NCBI GenBank assembly: GCA_003056245.1 | Contig: MVDH01000006.1 | Span: 469,394-533,393, forward strand | DNA length: 64,000 nucleotides | Direction of reading: 5' to 3' | Origin: Cellvibrio sp. 79 | GTDB taxonomy: Bacteria > Pseudomonadota > Gammaproteobacteria > Pseudomonadales > Cellvibrionaceae | Part shown: positions 45,356-54,264 of the stretch, one piece after another | How positions within the stretch are numbered: the first letter of the stretch is position 1 | Layout of the letters: the number at the start of each line of letters is the position of its first letter | Notes under the pieces: generated by a model | Seen by the model: only the letters and a program-made list of their open reading frames with translations | Told to the model about the DNA's origin: nothing | Databases searched by the model: none | Translations under genes and position numbers: made by a program

Positions 45356-47278
45356 TTATTGAACAGGTTTTATCTGGAAACGCTGGCAATTGGAATTTAA
45401 CCATTGCCCCTGGGCGAAATTGGTTTGGTTAGCCAGACCGCAATGGGCGAGATCAATCACCAGATTACTTTTACGGTTCGCCAGCTTCACCGTACCATCG
45501 GCAAGGAAATCCACTTGCCATTGCGCATGATTATCACCACAGGCAGCGAGTTCGATGTTTGCACCGGGAACGATGGACTTACCTGCTATCCCCAAACACA
45601 GCTTGTCATTCGCGGCCGACTGGATGTGATAAAAACCATTTTCAGTATGCACAAATACCCAACGCTGGCTAGCCAGATTTTTCCATTCATCTTGCTCAAT
45701 ATTGGCCCCCGTTTTTGTTGCGCCGGCATAACTGATTGCTTTACCACTTTGCACACTGGTAATTGCCACTTCTTGCAAAGGCTGAATCCGCCATAATGCA
45801 CAGGCCGGTTTTTGCTCAATAAATTGCGGTACATCTTCTACAGATTTTTTCTTGGAGACCTGTGCTGGTTCAGTGCAATCTGCAAACTGGATTGGTTGTT
45901 TGGTTTGTGCATTCACCAAACTCAACCAACCTTGGTGATGTGGCACTAATTGCCATTGCTGACACAGTTGGTTGTGCCATGGTGCGATATTTAATGAATT
46001 GCTATTTCCCGTTTTACACTGCTCACTACCTTGCCCTAAAAATTTTCCGTCCTTATTAACCAATCGATAATTACCGTTAGTGGTGTAATCCAGAACCCAA
46101 TTGCTGGCAGATTCATTGTTGCAATCGGTTGGAATAATTTTTCCATTTGCATCAACAGCAACACACTGATGATTAGCTTTGCTGACCAACTGCACCTGAG
46201 TGCCCTGCACGTTAGTTACCAGTGGGCCATTTTCACCCGCCGGGGAAATCACCGGTTTTCCCGCTGCGACAGGCTCGCCGAAATTGGGTGTGTCATCGGC
46301 ATTCCAGGTAAATTTTTGCGCGCGCAGTGAACGGGTTGAACTGCAACCTTCTTTCTCACTCGCGTTACCATGGTAAATCAACCAATCCTCAGTTCCATCC
46401 GGTGATTTGAAAAATCCATTGTGGCCTGGGCCGTAAACACCATTGGCTTTACTAAATACCGGCGCAGCAGATTTTTTCCAGGATTCCGGTTTTAACGGAT
46501 CACCCGTTAATTCAATCAAACCCAATTTGTAATCCGGCGTGTTACAAAAACTTGCTGAATAAATCATAAAGGTGCGGCCATTGCGCTTTAAAATTTCCGG
46601 CCCTTCATTAACCTTCATACCGGATTTTTCCCATTCGTAATCCGGTTTGGAAATTAACACTTTATCGCCGGTAATGGTCCATGGATTTTTCATTTTAGCG
46701 ATAAAGATTGATTGCTCATCCTTCACCCATTCAGACCACAGCAAATACAACTGACCATTATGTTCCAAATAATTGCCATCGATATTCCAGGTATCTGGCA
46801 TGGGCGATCCTTTATAAGTGTAAGGTCCCAATGGATCATCACCCTGGCTTTCAATAATGCTCAAGTGTTGACGATCATAATTTTCGGCAATGCCGGAGGT
46901 ATACATCACATACCAGCGATAACCTTTTTCGGTTTTCAAACGGTGGAACTCAAATGCCCAGAAATTACAGCAGCGTGATAATTCGCTTTCGGACCAGATA
47001 TGAATCGGTGTTGCGGTTGCCAAACCGGCCAGTGTTGGCGATTTACGCATTACCAGTTGGGAAGTCCAGGTGGTAGTGGTCAAATAATAATTGCCTTCGA
47101 AATATTCCAACCAGGGATCTGCGCCATTGGGATAAATCGGATTAGTAAATGTATTGGCATCTGCTTGCACTGCAGGGGTGGCAACATCTTTTGTCGATAC
47201 ACTATCTTTGTTGGACTCTTTTGTTGCACAACTTAATAAGAAGATGGGCAATAAAAGGCTGGTTAATAATTTTTTCAT
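45356..47278 (-). CDS. GH43 exo-arabinofuranosidase-type lipoprotein with ricin-like beta-trefoil modules
   Basis: This 640-residue lipoprotein has a signal and lipobox LLSC near residue 17. The GH43 five-bladed domain spans about 38-345: the base Asp lies in NGADPWLEYF, the middle Asp in WNIDGNYLEH and the acid Glu in VNEGPEILK. This motif set fits GH43 subfamily 26-like exo-alpha-1,5-L-arabinofuranosidases. The C-terminal 290 residues contain ricin-type beta-trefoil sequence with QxW-like repeats (LCQQWQLV, SQRWVF, HAQWQV), probably two modules binding arabinan or galactan. GAGAGAAAG precedes the ATG. It is third in the operon with the GH97 and arabinanase genes. Confidence 0.85.
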   Translation of the reverse strand: MKKLLTSLLLPIFLLSCATKESNKDSVSTKDVATPAVQADANTFTNPIYPNGADPWLEYFEGNYYLTTTTWTSQLVMRKSPTLAGLATATPIHIWSESELSRCCNFWAFEFHRLKTEKGYRWYVMYTSGIAENYDRQHLSIIESQGDDPLGPYTYKGSPMPDTWNIDGNYLEHNGQLYLLWSEWVKDEQSIFIAKMKNPWTITGDKVLISKPDYEWEKSGMKVNEGPEILKRNGRTFMIYSASFCNTPDYKLGLIELTGDPLKPESWKKSAAPVFSKANGVYGPGHNGFFKSPDGTEDWLIYHGNASEKEGCSSTRSLRAQKFTWNADDTPNFGEPVAAGKPVISPAGENGPLVTNVQGTQVQLVSKANHQCVAVDANGKIIPTDCNNESASNWVLDYTTNGNYRLVNKDGKFLGQGSEQCKTGNSNSLNIAPWHNQLCQQWQLVPHHQGWLSLVNAQTKQPIQFADCTEPAQVSKKKSVEDVPQFIEQKPACALWRIQPLQEVAITSVQSGKAISYAGATKTGANIEQDEWKNLASQRWVFVHTENGFYHIQSAANDKLCLGIAGKSIVPGANIELAACGDNHAQWQVDFLADGTVKLANRKSNLVIDLAHCGLANQTNFAQGQWLNSNCQRFQIKPVQ

Positions 47279-47316
47279 TGTCTTTCTCTCACTGTTTACA
47301 TCTATTTTTAGTATAT

Positions 47317-49293
47317 TTATTTCAACACCATCACAAAACCGGCGTTTGGTCGCAAGGTAATTGTGTGTGGTGTTTTGCTATTGATTTCCTGTTGCACAAA
47401 ACTGCGTTCGGTTTCGCCACTGGTGATTACATAACCTGTTTTATCACCAGTGAAACTCAAATCGATTGATAAAGTTTTATTTTCTTTTTCTGCATTGATT
47501 CCCGCGATATACCAGGCATCACCCGCCTTGCGGGCAATTACGGCAAATTTTCCGGGGTAGCCATCAATAAACTTTATATCGCCCCATTTGCGCGGCAATT
47601 CGCGCAAAAACTCTTTTACATAGCCGGGCACAGTTGCCATGCCTTCAGGAATTTCAGCAAAGTGTTGAATACCGGAAATCATCAATACCGATTCCGCAAG
47701 CTCGAAGGAATTTTCGGTAACACGCTTAATATTAGGAATATCGCCAAAGACCATTGGAGTGAAATCCATGGGGTCAAAAATATTGCGTGCGAATAAAGCA
47801 GTGGCAACATGTTGTGCCACCGGGTCCTGGTCTGCCTGGGTAAAAGTAGTAAACTCGAATCCTTTGATGGATTCCATGGTCATTAAATTTGGGAAGGTAC
47901 GCTGCCAACCGCGCGGCAAAGTCGCGCCATGAAAATTCACTAACAAATTATGTGCAGCAGCATCTTTCAGGATATCAATGTAATAAGCCATAAAGGATTG
48001 GCCGTCGCCGCCAAAGAAATCAATCTTCACACCTTTAACACCAATACTGTGCAAACGGGAAAATTCAGCCTCGCGTTGCTCGCGTGTTAGCAGCTGGCTT
48101 TTTGGGCTATAAGGTGAGGTATTCCAATTACCCGATGAGTTATACCACACTAAAATGCCGATATTTTTCTGCGCGGCGTAATCAACCAACTCCTGTAACT
48201 TTTCATAACCAATTTTTTTATCCCAATCGGCATCGATAAGCGTGTAATCCCAATGCATATCGGCGGCATAATCGATAAATTTTTTCTGTACATCAAAGGT
48301 AGTGAAATCATCTTTTAATATCGCCCAACTCCAGGCGCTGTGGCCAGGTTTAATAAAATCTTTTTCCGTAGGAATTGCTGGCGTGGCCAAATCCGTTCCC
48401 AAGGTAGATTCCATCACCTGTGCTAATGAACCTAACGCAATAATTCGCCAGGGTGAAATTAATACATCCCTGCCATACGCAAGCAGCGCGCCCTTTTCAC
48501 CCGTTGAAGAAATAAATATTTCTGCATTTTGTGGTTTTGCCAATGTGTATTGGCCAGCTGCTGTGCCGGATTGCAAATGTGAACCGTGCCAGCTGCCGTC
48601 CATTGCGGTTTCAGAAATAACCACCCATTGTTCATTGGTTTGTTTTTCACCGACCTTGAATAACGCCGGAAAAACCCAACCCTGTCCAAGGGTTGCAGCA
48701 GTGCCTACCGGGACTTCAATTTGATAGTGTTCTTCATAAGAAGGATTGGTATTGCTCCACCCTGTTTGTGCTACCGACATTGGCTGCAACCAGGCTTTTG
48801 TACTTGCAGCGAAATTAAAGGCTGTAATTTCTTTGGAAAATTGTTTTTCTGAAATAGTGGAATCAGTTATGGAATAACGAAAGGCAACGCCGTCATCAGA
48901 CACACGAAATATCAGCGTTAACTTCTGTTGCTGTGCATTGGTAATCGAAAATGTTTGCTCGTTGGCTTTATAGGTAATATGGCTTTTTTTACCTACTTGC
49001 ATTTGATAACTATCAGTCACTTGCGCGATGGGCGATTGCGCATCAATTTTTATACCCTGAGTAAAATCTGCACCGGCTAATTGCAAACCTAATGCAGATT
49101 CAAGAATTACCGGTTTTCCGGCGCGATCAATACTATAGGCAAGGGTATTTTGTTCCGTGACAAATACGTTCACGCTGATTTGTTTATCGGGACTGGTAAG
49201 CACTTCCGGTGTTTTTTTGCTGCAACCAATAAGCCCCGCTATTAACATCAACGCTAGCGCAACATTGACCAAAATCTTGCCAGTTATTTTCAT
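47317..49293 (-). CDS. GH97 glycosidase lipoprotein (alpha-galactosidase / beta-L-arabinopyranosidase type)
   Basis: This 658-residue lipoprotein (lipobox LIGC near 24) has the GH97 arrangement. An N-terminal beta-sandwich (about 30-290) precedes a catalytic barrel (about 300-570) and a C-terminal beta domain. The segment GVKIDFFGGDG carries an Asp where retaining GH97 enzymes have their nucleophile, and LVNFHGATLPRGWQRTFPN and MTMESIKGFE follow. I therefore place it in the retaining alpha-galactosidase branch rather than the inverting SusB branch. Some members of that branch also cleave beta-L-arabinopyranosides, which would fit an arabinan locus. AGAGG precedes the ATG. A terminator lies only about 20 bases upstream of the start. 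Confidence 0.85.
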   Translation of the reverse strand: MKITGKILVNVALALMLIAGLIGCSKKTPEVLTSPDKQISVNVFVTEQNTLAYSIDRAGKPVILESALGLQLAGADFTQGIKIDAQSPIAQVTDSYQMQVGKKSHITYKANEQTFSITNAQQQKLTLIFRVSDDGVAFRYSITDSTISEKQFSKEITAFNFAASTKAWLQPMSVAQTGWSNTNPSYEEHYQIEVPVGTAATLGQGWVFPALFKVGEKQTNEQWVVISETAMDGSWHGSHLQSGTAAGQYTLAKPQNAEIFISSTGEKGALLAYGRDVLISPWRIIALGSLAQVMESTLGTDLATPAIPTEKDFIKPGHSAWSWAILKDDFTTFDVQKKFIDYAADMHWDYTLIDADWDKKIGYEKLQELVDYAAQKNIGILVWYNSSGNWNTSPYSPKSQLLTREQREAEFSRLHSIGVKGVKIDFFGGDGQSFMAYYIDILKDAAAHNLLVNFHGATLPRGWQRTFPNLMTMESIKGFEFTTFTQADQDPVAQHVATALFARNIFDPMDFTPMVFGDIPNIKRVTENSFELAESVLMISGIQHFAEIPEGMATVPGYVKEFLRELPRKWGDIKFIDGYPGKFAVIARKAGDAWYIAGINAEKENKTLSIDLSFTGDKTGYVITSGETERSFVQQEINSKTPHTITLRPNAGFVMVLK

Positions 49294-49321
49294 TTTTACC
49301 TCTCGATTCTCTTACAACAAA

Positions 49322-49361
49322 AAAATTACAGCGCATTCACCATTCACTGCGCTGTAATTTT
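49322..49361 (-). terminator. Intrinsic terminator inside the arabinanase-GH97-GH43 unit
   Basis: AAAATTACAGCGCA (49322-49335) pairs perfectly over 14 bp with 49348-49361. The minus strand then reads through seven T residues. It stands 16 bases after the arabinanase stop and about 20 bases before the GH97 ribosome-binding site and start. There is almost no room for a separate promoter, so partial read-through is likely. Confidence 0.82.
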
Positions 49362-49376
49362 CCATAAACCTGAAAA

Positions 49377-50741
49377 TTATTTCAGGCGAGTTAAACTAAA
49401 TTGCTGGTTGGTAGCACCGGTCGCCGTCCATTGAATAATTTGTGCGTTATTCGCAGTACTTAAATTCAACACATCTAATGGCAAATTACTTAATTGCGAT
49501 TTCACTGTGTAATAACCACTACTGCTGGTCAGGCTCCATTTCTGCCCTGCGCCACCCCAGTATGGCCATTGGGCAATATTCGCTCCGGCGGCGGTGGAAT
49601 TGTTGTACACATCCAGGCTTTGCAAACTGTTTGCATTAATCAAACTGTAGTAACCGGTACCCTGATTAATTACATACCACTGCTGGCTCTTTGAACTGCC
49701 GTAGGTGTATTGCACAACGTTCGCACCGTTAGTTGTCGATGAGCCGGACACCATTAAATCCTTGCTGCTATGACGTGCAGTAATGCGATACAAACCATCA
49801 CTTACACCACCGCAACTCGCCACTGAAAAACTGCGCGTTAAGGTTGGCCAGCCGTTGCTGTACGTCATTTTTAAAAGGTCGAGTTTGGCCGCACCGTTAT
49901 CATTCAAATCATAATAATGGGTGGACACATAATTACAGCCATCTTGCTTTAATAAACCAATGTGACCGGGGCCTTTATATTTGCCATCAACATTCGGCAA
50001 TAGTGTGCGCACATCGGTGTAAGGGCCGTAAACAGAGGTTGAACGCGCAACCTGCACGTAATAAGTGCTGCTTGCACCATTGCAACAAGCGCCGCGATTA
50101 ATAAACAAATAATAATAATCGCCGTTGCGCGTGATGTAAGGTGCTTCAATATCGGCGTGATTGCCGCCGTAAATTTTCGTTACGCTGCCGTTTAATTTTC
50201 CGGTGGATTGGTTAATTTCCGCGAGGCCAATGCCACCAAAGAATGAGCCATAGCTCATGTACACTTTGCCGTCGTGATCGCGATAAAGTGCTGGGTCAAT
50301 CGCATTGATTTCTGCACTGCCACCGTAAGATTCCACCACAATTCCCAAATCCTGCCAGCTCGGTGACGTGAGCGACGCCGAGCGCGCAACACCGATCGCC
50401 GAATTGGAAGAACCGAAAGTCGATACCGAGTAATAGAGGTAGAAATAACCATTCATATGAATGATGTCCGGTGCCCAGAAAGAGCCACCGAAACTCGGGA
50501 TCTTGTTGTAAATCCACGACGGATAAGTGCTGAACACCGGGCTTGGTCCACCAGTCCAGGTAGTCAGGTTAGTGGAAGTCGAATACCAGATTCCGGTTCC
50601 CGTGGTGAAATGGAAATAGGTACTGCCATCTTTAGTAATAGTGCCCGGGTCATGGGAGTTGATAAGGCCGGATAAAGTAATGGCCGATGCGGTAAAGCTG
50701 CAGACTAATAGACCGATACCGGCCAGTAGACGCTTGTACAT
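49377..50741 (-). CDS. Secreted GH43 endo-arabinanase with C-terminal CBM13 (ricin) module
   Basis: This 454-residue extracellular enzyme has a signal peptide ending TASA (about 21). The GH43 propeller spans about 25-310, with base Asp in NSHDPGTI, middle Asp in EINAIDPALY and acid Glu in HADIEAPYI. The motif set matches subfamily 5-type endo-alpha-1,5-L-arabinanases and is related to the Arb43A-like gene at 54265. Residues about 320-454 form a ricin-type CBM13 with three repeats (SQQWYV, GQKWSL, NQQFSL). The ATG at 50741 has AGGTGA five bases upstream; an in-frame GTG at 50750 lies inside that site. It is first in a three-gene arabinan operon and carries the palindromic operator at 50796. 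Confidence 0.9.
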   Translation of the reverse strand: MYKRLLAGIGLLVCSFTASAITLSGLINSHDPGTITKDGSTYFHFTTGTGIWYSTSTNLTTWTGGPSPVFSTYPSWIYNKIPSFGGSFWAPDIIHMNGYFYLYYSVSTFGSSNSAIGVARSASLTSPSWQDLGIVVESYGGSAEINAIDPALYRDHDGKVYMSYGSFFGGIGLAEINQSTGKLNGSVTKIYGGNHADIEAPYITRNGDYYYLFINRGACCNGASSTYYVQVARSTSVYGPYTDVRTLLPNVDGKYKGPGHIGLLKQDGCNYVSTHYYDLNDNGAAKLDLLKMTYSNGWPTLTRSFSVASCGGVSDGLYRITARHSSKDLMVSGSSTTNGANVVQYTYGSSKSQQWYVINQGTGYYSLINANSLQSLDVYNNSTAAGANIAQWPYWGGAGQKWSLTSSSGYYTVKSQLSNLPLDVLNLSTANNAQIIQWTATGATNQQFSLTRLK

Positions 50742-50795
50742 AGTTATCACCTGTTCGTTATTGTTAGCAGGGTTGTAGATACTCTCAATCTCGCT

Positions 50796-50819
50796 TTTGT
50801 CTTAATATTATAAGACAAA
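50796..50819 (-). promoter_or_regulatory. Perfect palindromic operator and -10 region upstream of the arabinanase
   Basis: TTTGTCTTA (50796-50804) and TAAGACAAA (50811-50819) form a 9-bp perfect inverted repeat around ATATTA, 55-78 bases upstream of the arabinanase start. Read on the minus strand it contains TATAAT, a consensus -10 box, so a bound protein would overlap the promoter. Seventeen bases on the plus strand (50804-50820) match 15 of 17 with a site upstream of the TonB receptor at 61311-61327. The regulator is not identified. Confidence 0.6.
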
Positions 50820-50942
50820 TTGAGTTTACCCCTAAAGCCAACAAACTGCCAAGGTGAATCAGGCGTCTTTACATTCTTAAATATCCGTCGTGGTAAACCA
50901 TAACGATCAGCTTGATTTTTAAGCTGGAAAAAACTTACGATA

Positions 50943-50973
50943 CCAATAAATACCAAAATCAAATATTTATTGG
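50943..50973 (+). promoter_or_regulatory. Palindromic operator upstream of parDE
   Basis: CCAATAAATA (50943-50952) is repeated as its exact complement at 50964-50973 with 11 bases between, ending 12 bases before the parD start. ParD-type antitoxins usually repress their own operon by binding such inverted repeats, so this is a likely autoregulatory site. It does not resemble the palindrome at 50796. Confidence 0.55.
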
Positions 50974-50985
50974 GATCGCATTCTA

Positions 50986-51225
50986 ATGGCCAAAAATACG
51001 AGTATTACCTTGGGAAAGCACTTTGATAGCTTTATAAGTTCGCAATTGGAGTCGGGCCGCTATGGGTCGGCCAGTGAAGTAGTCAGAGCCGGTTTGCGTT
51101 TATTGGAGGATTCAGAAAGCAAGCTCCAAGCCTTACGCCACATGCTGGCCCAAGGTGAAGAAAGTGGTATTGCCGAATATGACTACAATGATTTTCTTAA
51201 CGAATTGGATGAGCCACAAAAATAA
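50986..51225 (+). CDS. parD: ParD-type antitoxin
   Basis: This 79-residue protein has an N-terminal ribbon-helix-helix (KNTSITLGKHFDSFISSQL and RYGSASEVVRAGLRLLED) typical of ParD/CopG antitoxins. A flexible acidic tail follows (about 45-79, ending FLNELDEPQ) that would wrap the toxin. It binds and neutralises the ParE toxin encoded directly after it and represses the operon. The stop TAA is immediately followed by the toxin's ATG. The palindrome at 50943-50973 is its probable operator. Confidence 0.92.
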   Translation: MAKNTSITLGKHFDSFISSQLESGRYGSASEVVRAGLRLLEDSESKLQALRHMLAQGEESGIAEYDYNDFLNELDEPQK

Positions 51226-51525
51226 ATGGAATTATTTCAACTCAGTAAGGCAGCGAAAGATGACTTGCGTATGATCGCGCAATTCACCGAAAAGCGCTGG
51301 GGTAAAATACAGCGAAACTTATATATTAAACAGTTTGATGAGATCTTCAGGTTGTTGGGTGACAATATTGAAGCAGGTGTTTCCTGCAATTATATCCGCA
51401 AAGACTATCGAAAATTTCCACACAACAGTCATGTTATCTATTACAAGGAAGGAGTTGCGAGCCACATTTTGGTAGTAAGGATTTTGCATAAAAGTATGGA
51501 TGTTAATTCGCACACCAATTTGTAA
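51226..51525 (+). CDS. parE: ParE-type toxin (RelE/ParE superfamily)
   Basis: This 99-residue toxin of the ParE/RelE fold has LSKAAKDDLRMIAQFTEKRWG near the start (cited in part). The strand-rich C-terminal half contains IRKDYRKFPHNSHVIYY and HILVVRILHKSMD. ParE toxins characterised so far poison DNA gyrase, so gyrase inhibition is the default expectation. It begins at the base after the antitoxin stop, so expression is coupled. The length is normal and nothing appears truncated; the pair is likely functional and stabilises the surrounding arabinan genes or acts in stress. Confidence 0.9.
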   Translation: MELFQLSKAAKDDLRMIAQFTEKRWGKIQRNLYIKQFDEIFRLLGDNIEAGVSCNYIRKDYRKFPHNSHVIYYKEGVASHILVVRILHKSMDVNSHTNL

Positions 51526-51641
51526 TTTTTGCATTGCAGCATACCTCCTTTCGAATTTTTCGCCGCAAAGAACTTTATTTAAAAAATCGTTGTCAGAGAT
51601 TCAGTGTCATCAATTTTTAGCAATGCTGAAAGGAGAAAAAC

Positions 51642-51833
51642 ATGGATCTCATTGTTAACCTGATTATTTACCTTGTGGTATTCGGACTTATCTGGTGGTT
51701 GGTTTCGTTGTTGCCGCTGCCAGCGCCTGTCGCACAAATTGTACGGGTTTTATTTATCATCTTGCTGATTGTTATTGTTCTCGCAGCATTTGGAATACTT
51801 CCCGCCAGCTTCTTGCCGCGACTTACGCTATAG
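51642..51833 (+). CDS. Thivi_2564-family small membrane protein
   Basis: This 63-residue protein has two hydrophobic helices (about 3-24 and 30-52) separated by a PLPAPV turn. It matches my memory of the Thivi_2564 family of small membrane proteins; the function is unknown. AAAGGAG precedes the ATG at good spacing. It lies downstream of parE by 116 bases and ends before a strong terminator. It is not obviously related to arabinan use. Confidence 0.75.
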   Translation: MDLIVNLIIYLVVFGLIWWLVSLLPLPAPVAQIVRVLFIILLIVIVLAAFGILPASFLPRLTL

Positions 51834-51863
51834 CCAGCTCTAGCTATAGCGATGTGACTGAGC

Positions 51864-51902
51864 AAAAAAGCCCCGGCTTTCTACTGGAAGTTGGGGCTTT
51901 TT
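51864..51902. terminator. Bidirectional terminator between convergent genes
   Basis: AAAAAAGCCCC (51864-51874) pairs with GGGGCTTTTT (51893-51902), with A/T runs on both sides. It lies between the small membrane protein gene and the end of the mutarotase gene and can serve both. Confidence 0.88.
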
Positions 51903-51915
51903 ATTGTTCGGAATA

Positions 51916-52974
51916 TTATTTAACGGAGAACTTAAATATTGTGCGAGTTTTATATTCTTCACCCGGGTGCAACACAATCGATGGAAATTGGGGCTGGTTA
52001 ATTGAATCGGGCGCATGCTGCGGTTCCAGGCAAAAACCGGTGCGGCGTTTATAAGTAATACCTTTGCCAGTCAGCGATCCATCCAGGAAATTACCGGAAT
52101 AAAATTGCACACCCGGCTCTTCAGTAAATACTTCCAGCACACGGCCAGAAGCTGGTTCTTCCGCTGTTGCGGCAAGAGTCAACGCTTTGTAGCTCGCTTG
52201 GTTAATTAAAAAATTGTGATCGTAACCCAACCCGTTTTTAATTTGCTCATGGCTTGCATTAATATGCTCGCCAATTAATTTCGGCTCACGAAAATCAAAG
52301 GGCGTTCCCGCCACTGGCATAGGTGCCCCCACTGGAATTTGTACTTCATTCACCGCGTTGATGTGATCGGCAAAAATTTGCAATTTGTGATTAAGGATAT
52401 TGCCGCTGCCCGCAAGATTTAAATAAGTGTGCTGGGTTAAATTCACCGGCGTTGCTTTATCGGTAGTCGCGAAGTAATCGACCACAATTTCATCGTCATG
52501 GGTGAATTGATAAGTGACAGTCACCTGCAAATTTCCAGGGAAACCCTGATCGCCATCCTCACTCAATAATTTCAATACCAGACCCGGACCTTTGGCATTT
52601 TCGAATGTTTCTGCAGTCCAGACTTTTTTATCAAACCCTTGCACACCACCGTGCAAACTATTGGGGCCATTATTAGCCGCGAGATTATAAGTCACACCAT
52701 CCAGCGTAAATTTTGCATCGGCAATACGATTGCCAACACGGCCGATCAATGCACCAAAAAACGGTGATTTTTCCAGATAGGGTTCAAGTGTTTCAAACCC
52801 CAATACCACATCGCCTAACGCGCCGTTTTTATCGCGCACATGCAGCTCGGTGATAATGCCACCAAAGTTAATAATTTTGGCAATGCTGCCGCGCTGGTTG
52901 GTCAGGGTAAATTCGGTCACTGTTTCGCCCGTAGGCGTGGTGCCGAATATTCGTTGCGTAATTGCCGTGGTCAT
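51916..52974 (-). CDS. galM: Aldose 1-epimerase (mutarotase)
   Basis: This 352-residue cytoplasmic enzyme interconverts alpha- and beta-anomers of aldoses such as galactose or arabinose. GalM landmarks are GRVGNRIADAKF near 80, NNGPNSLHGG with the conserved His near 100, NLTQHTYLNLAG with the catalytic His near 170, the GLGYDHNF segment, and the EPGVQFYSGNFLDG nucleophile region with its Glu near 300. The ATG at 52974 follows GAGAG; a longer TTG start is rejected. It is downstream of the GH43 lipoprotein gene on the same strand (77-bp gap), placing it in the arabinan pathway. Confidence 0.9.
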   Translation of the reverse strand: MTTAITQRIFGTTPTGETVTEFTLTNQRGSIAKIINFGGIITELHVRDKNGALGDVVLGFETLEPYLEKSPFFGALIGRVGNRIADAKFTLDGVTYNLAANNGPNSLHGGVQGFDKKVWTAETFENAKGPGLVLKLLSEDGDQGFPGNLQVTVTYQFTHDDEIVVDYFATTDKATPVNLTQHTYLNLAGSGNILNHKLQIFADHINAVNEVQIPVGAPMPVAGTPFDFREPKLIGEHINASHEQIKNGLGYDHNFLINQASYKALTLAATAEEPASGRVLEVFTEEPGVQFYSGNFLDGSLTGKGITYKRRTGFCLEPQHAPDSINQPQFPSIVLHPGEEYKTRTIFKFSVK

Positions 52975-53051
52975 TAATACTTCTCTCAATTATTTAACTA
53001 GTGTTGCTTTTAATAAATAGGCGTTCACAAGTTGTAATGATTTTTTAAAAT

Positions 53052-54098
53052 TTAATCCGGTTTATCTTGCCCGAAATCCGGGAAGCCATCGCTAGTCCAC
53101 TCCAGGCGACGAATATAAGTGTGGCGGTTGGGATCAGTCAGTGGAGTGCCCTGCAATTCTTTATAGTCGCGCGCATGATATACCATAATGTCACTTTGAC
53201 CATCATCAGCCTGCGTAAAGCTATTATGGCCCGGGCCGTAGCGTTTGAGCGCCTCATTGGTGCTAAACACCGATTGTGGCAGCTTATGCCAGGACGCTGG
53301 ATTTAGCAGGTCCGCATCGGCATCCGCCCAAAGCAAACCCATGGCGTAGCGATGGTCAGTGGCGCTAGCAGAATAGGTAATAAAAATTTTGTTGTTACGG
53401 ATAATCACCGCCGCACCTTCATTCACTTTATAACCCTGGATTTCCCATTCCAGCTCTGGGCGGGAGATTTCCACTTCAACAGCACCAACCTGCGTTGGAG
53501 AATTTAATTTCGCGAGATACAACGCGGAATTCAATTTCTCCTCCGGATCTTTTTGCGCCCATACCAGATAGCGCTGGCCTTTGTGTTCAAAACTGGTGGC
53601 ATCAAGCGCAAAGGAATCACGCGCCGTCTTTACCCGGCCCAATTCTTCCCATTCACCTTGTGAAGGGTCTGCATTGCGATTGGCGAGTACATACATACGG
53701 ATTAACCAGGGTTTTTCCGTATCCCCAGCAGCAAAATAGATGTACCAGGTATTATCAAAATAATGCAGTTCCGGCGCCCAGATATTTGCGCCCATCGCAC
53801 CGCTATCATGTTTGCGCCAGATTATTTTTGCTTCAGCATTACCAAGCTCCCGTAATGAGTTTGCACTGCGCAATTCAATGCGATCAAACTCCGGGGTCGT
53901 AGCAATAAAATAATAATGCCCCGCAGAAGTGCGATAAATAAAAGGGTCAGCGCGCTGCGGAATTAGTGCGCGGGGAACAGCCACAGAAAGTGCTGTTGAG
54001 GATTCTGCACCGGAATGTTCCGATTGCGTTGCCTGTTTTTCTCCGCAGGCTGCAAGTATCCCACCCAACACCACCAGCAAAAATAACCCATACTTCAT
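53052..54098 (-). CDS. GH43 arabinofuranosidase-type lipoprotein
   Basis: This 348-residue lipoprotein has a signal and lipobox LAAC near residue 18. A single GH43 propeller (about 50-345) shows the base Asp in PQRADPFIYR, the middle Asp in FALDATSFEHKG and the acid Glu in YKVNEGAAVII. It resembles exo-acting alpha-L-arabinofuranosidases and arabinanases of GH43 and would trim oligosaccharides in the periplasm or on the surface. The ATG at 54098 has AGAGG nine bases upstream; the upstream start at 54173 would add 25 residues before the signal and is rejected. It is divergent from the Arb43A gene and followed by the mutarotase gene. Confidence 0.85.
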   Translation of the reverse strand: MKYGLFLLVVLGGILAACGEKQATQSEHSGAESSTALSVAVPRALIPQRADPFIYRTSAGHYYFIATTPEFDRIELRSANSLRELGNAEAKIIWRKHDSGAMGANIWAPELHYFDNTWYIYFAAGDTEKPWLIRMYVLANRNADPSQGEWEELGRVKTARDSFALDATSFEHKGQRYLVWAQKDPEEKLNSALYLAKLNSPTQVGAVEVEISRPELEWEIQGYKVNEGAAVIIRNNKIFITYSASATDHRYAMGLLWADADADLLNPASWHKLPQSVFSTNEALKRYGPGHNSFTQADDGQSDIMVYHARDYKELQGTPLTDPNRHTYIRRLEWTSDGFPDFGQDKPD

Positions 54099-54264
54099 AA
54101 ACTTACCTCTCGGTTCCGGCTCAGGCATGACCATTATTTGTATGAACGAGCTGCAGCGAAAATCGACAGCCACACTGATGGCCTGCTTAACAGGAGTTAA
54201 CTGTTATTATTTAAAGTTTAATATTATATTACATATTCTAAGAATTAGACCAAGAGAGAAGAAA
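54099..54264. promoter_or_regulatory. Divergent promoter region of the two GH43 genes
   Basis: This 166-bp region serves the minus-strand GH43 lipoprotein gene and the plus-strand arabinanase gene. It contains TTAATATTATATTAC (about 54220-54234), which partly resembles the palindrome region at 50804-50819, and the short inverted repeat TTAACAGGAGTTAACTG. No operator can be assigned with confidence. Confidence 0.35.
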
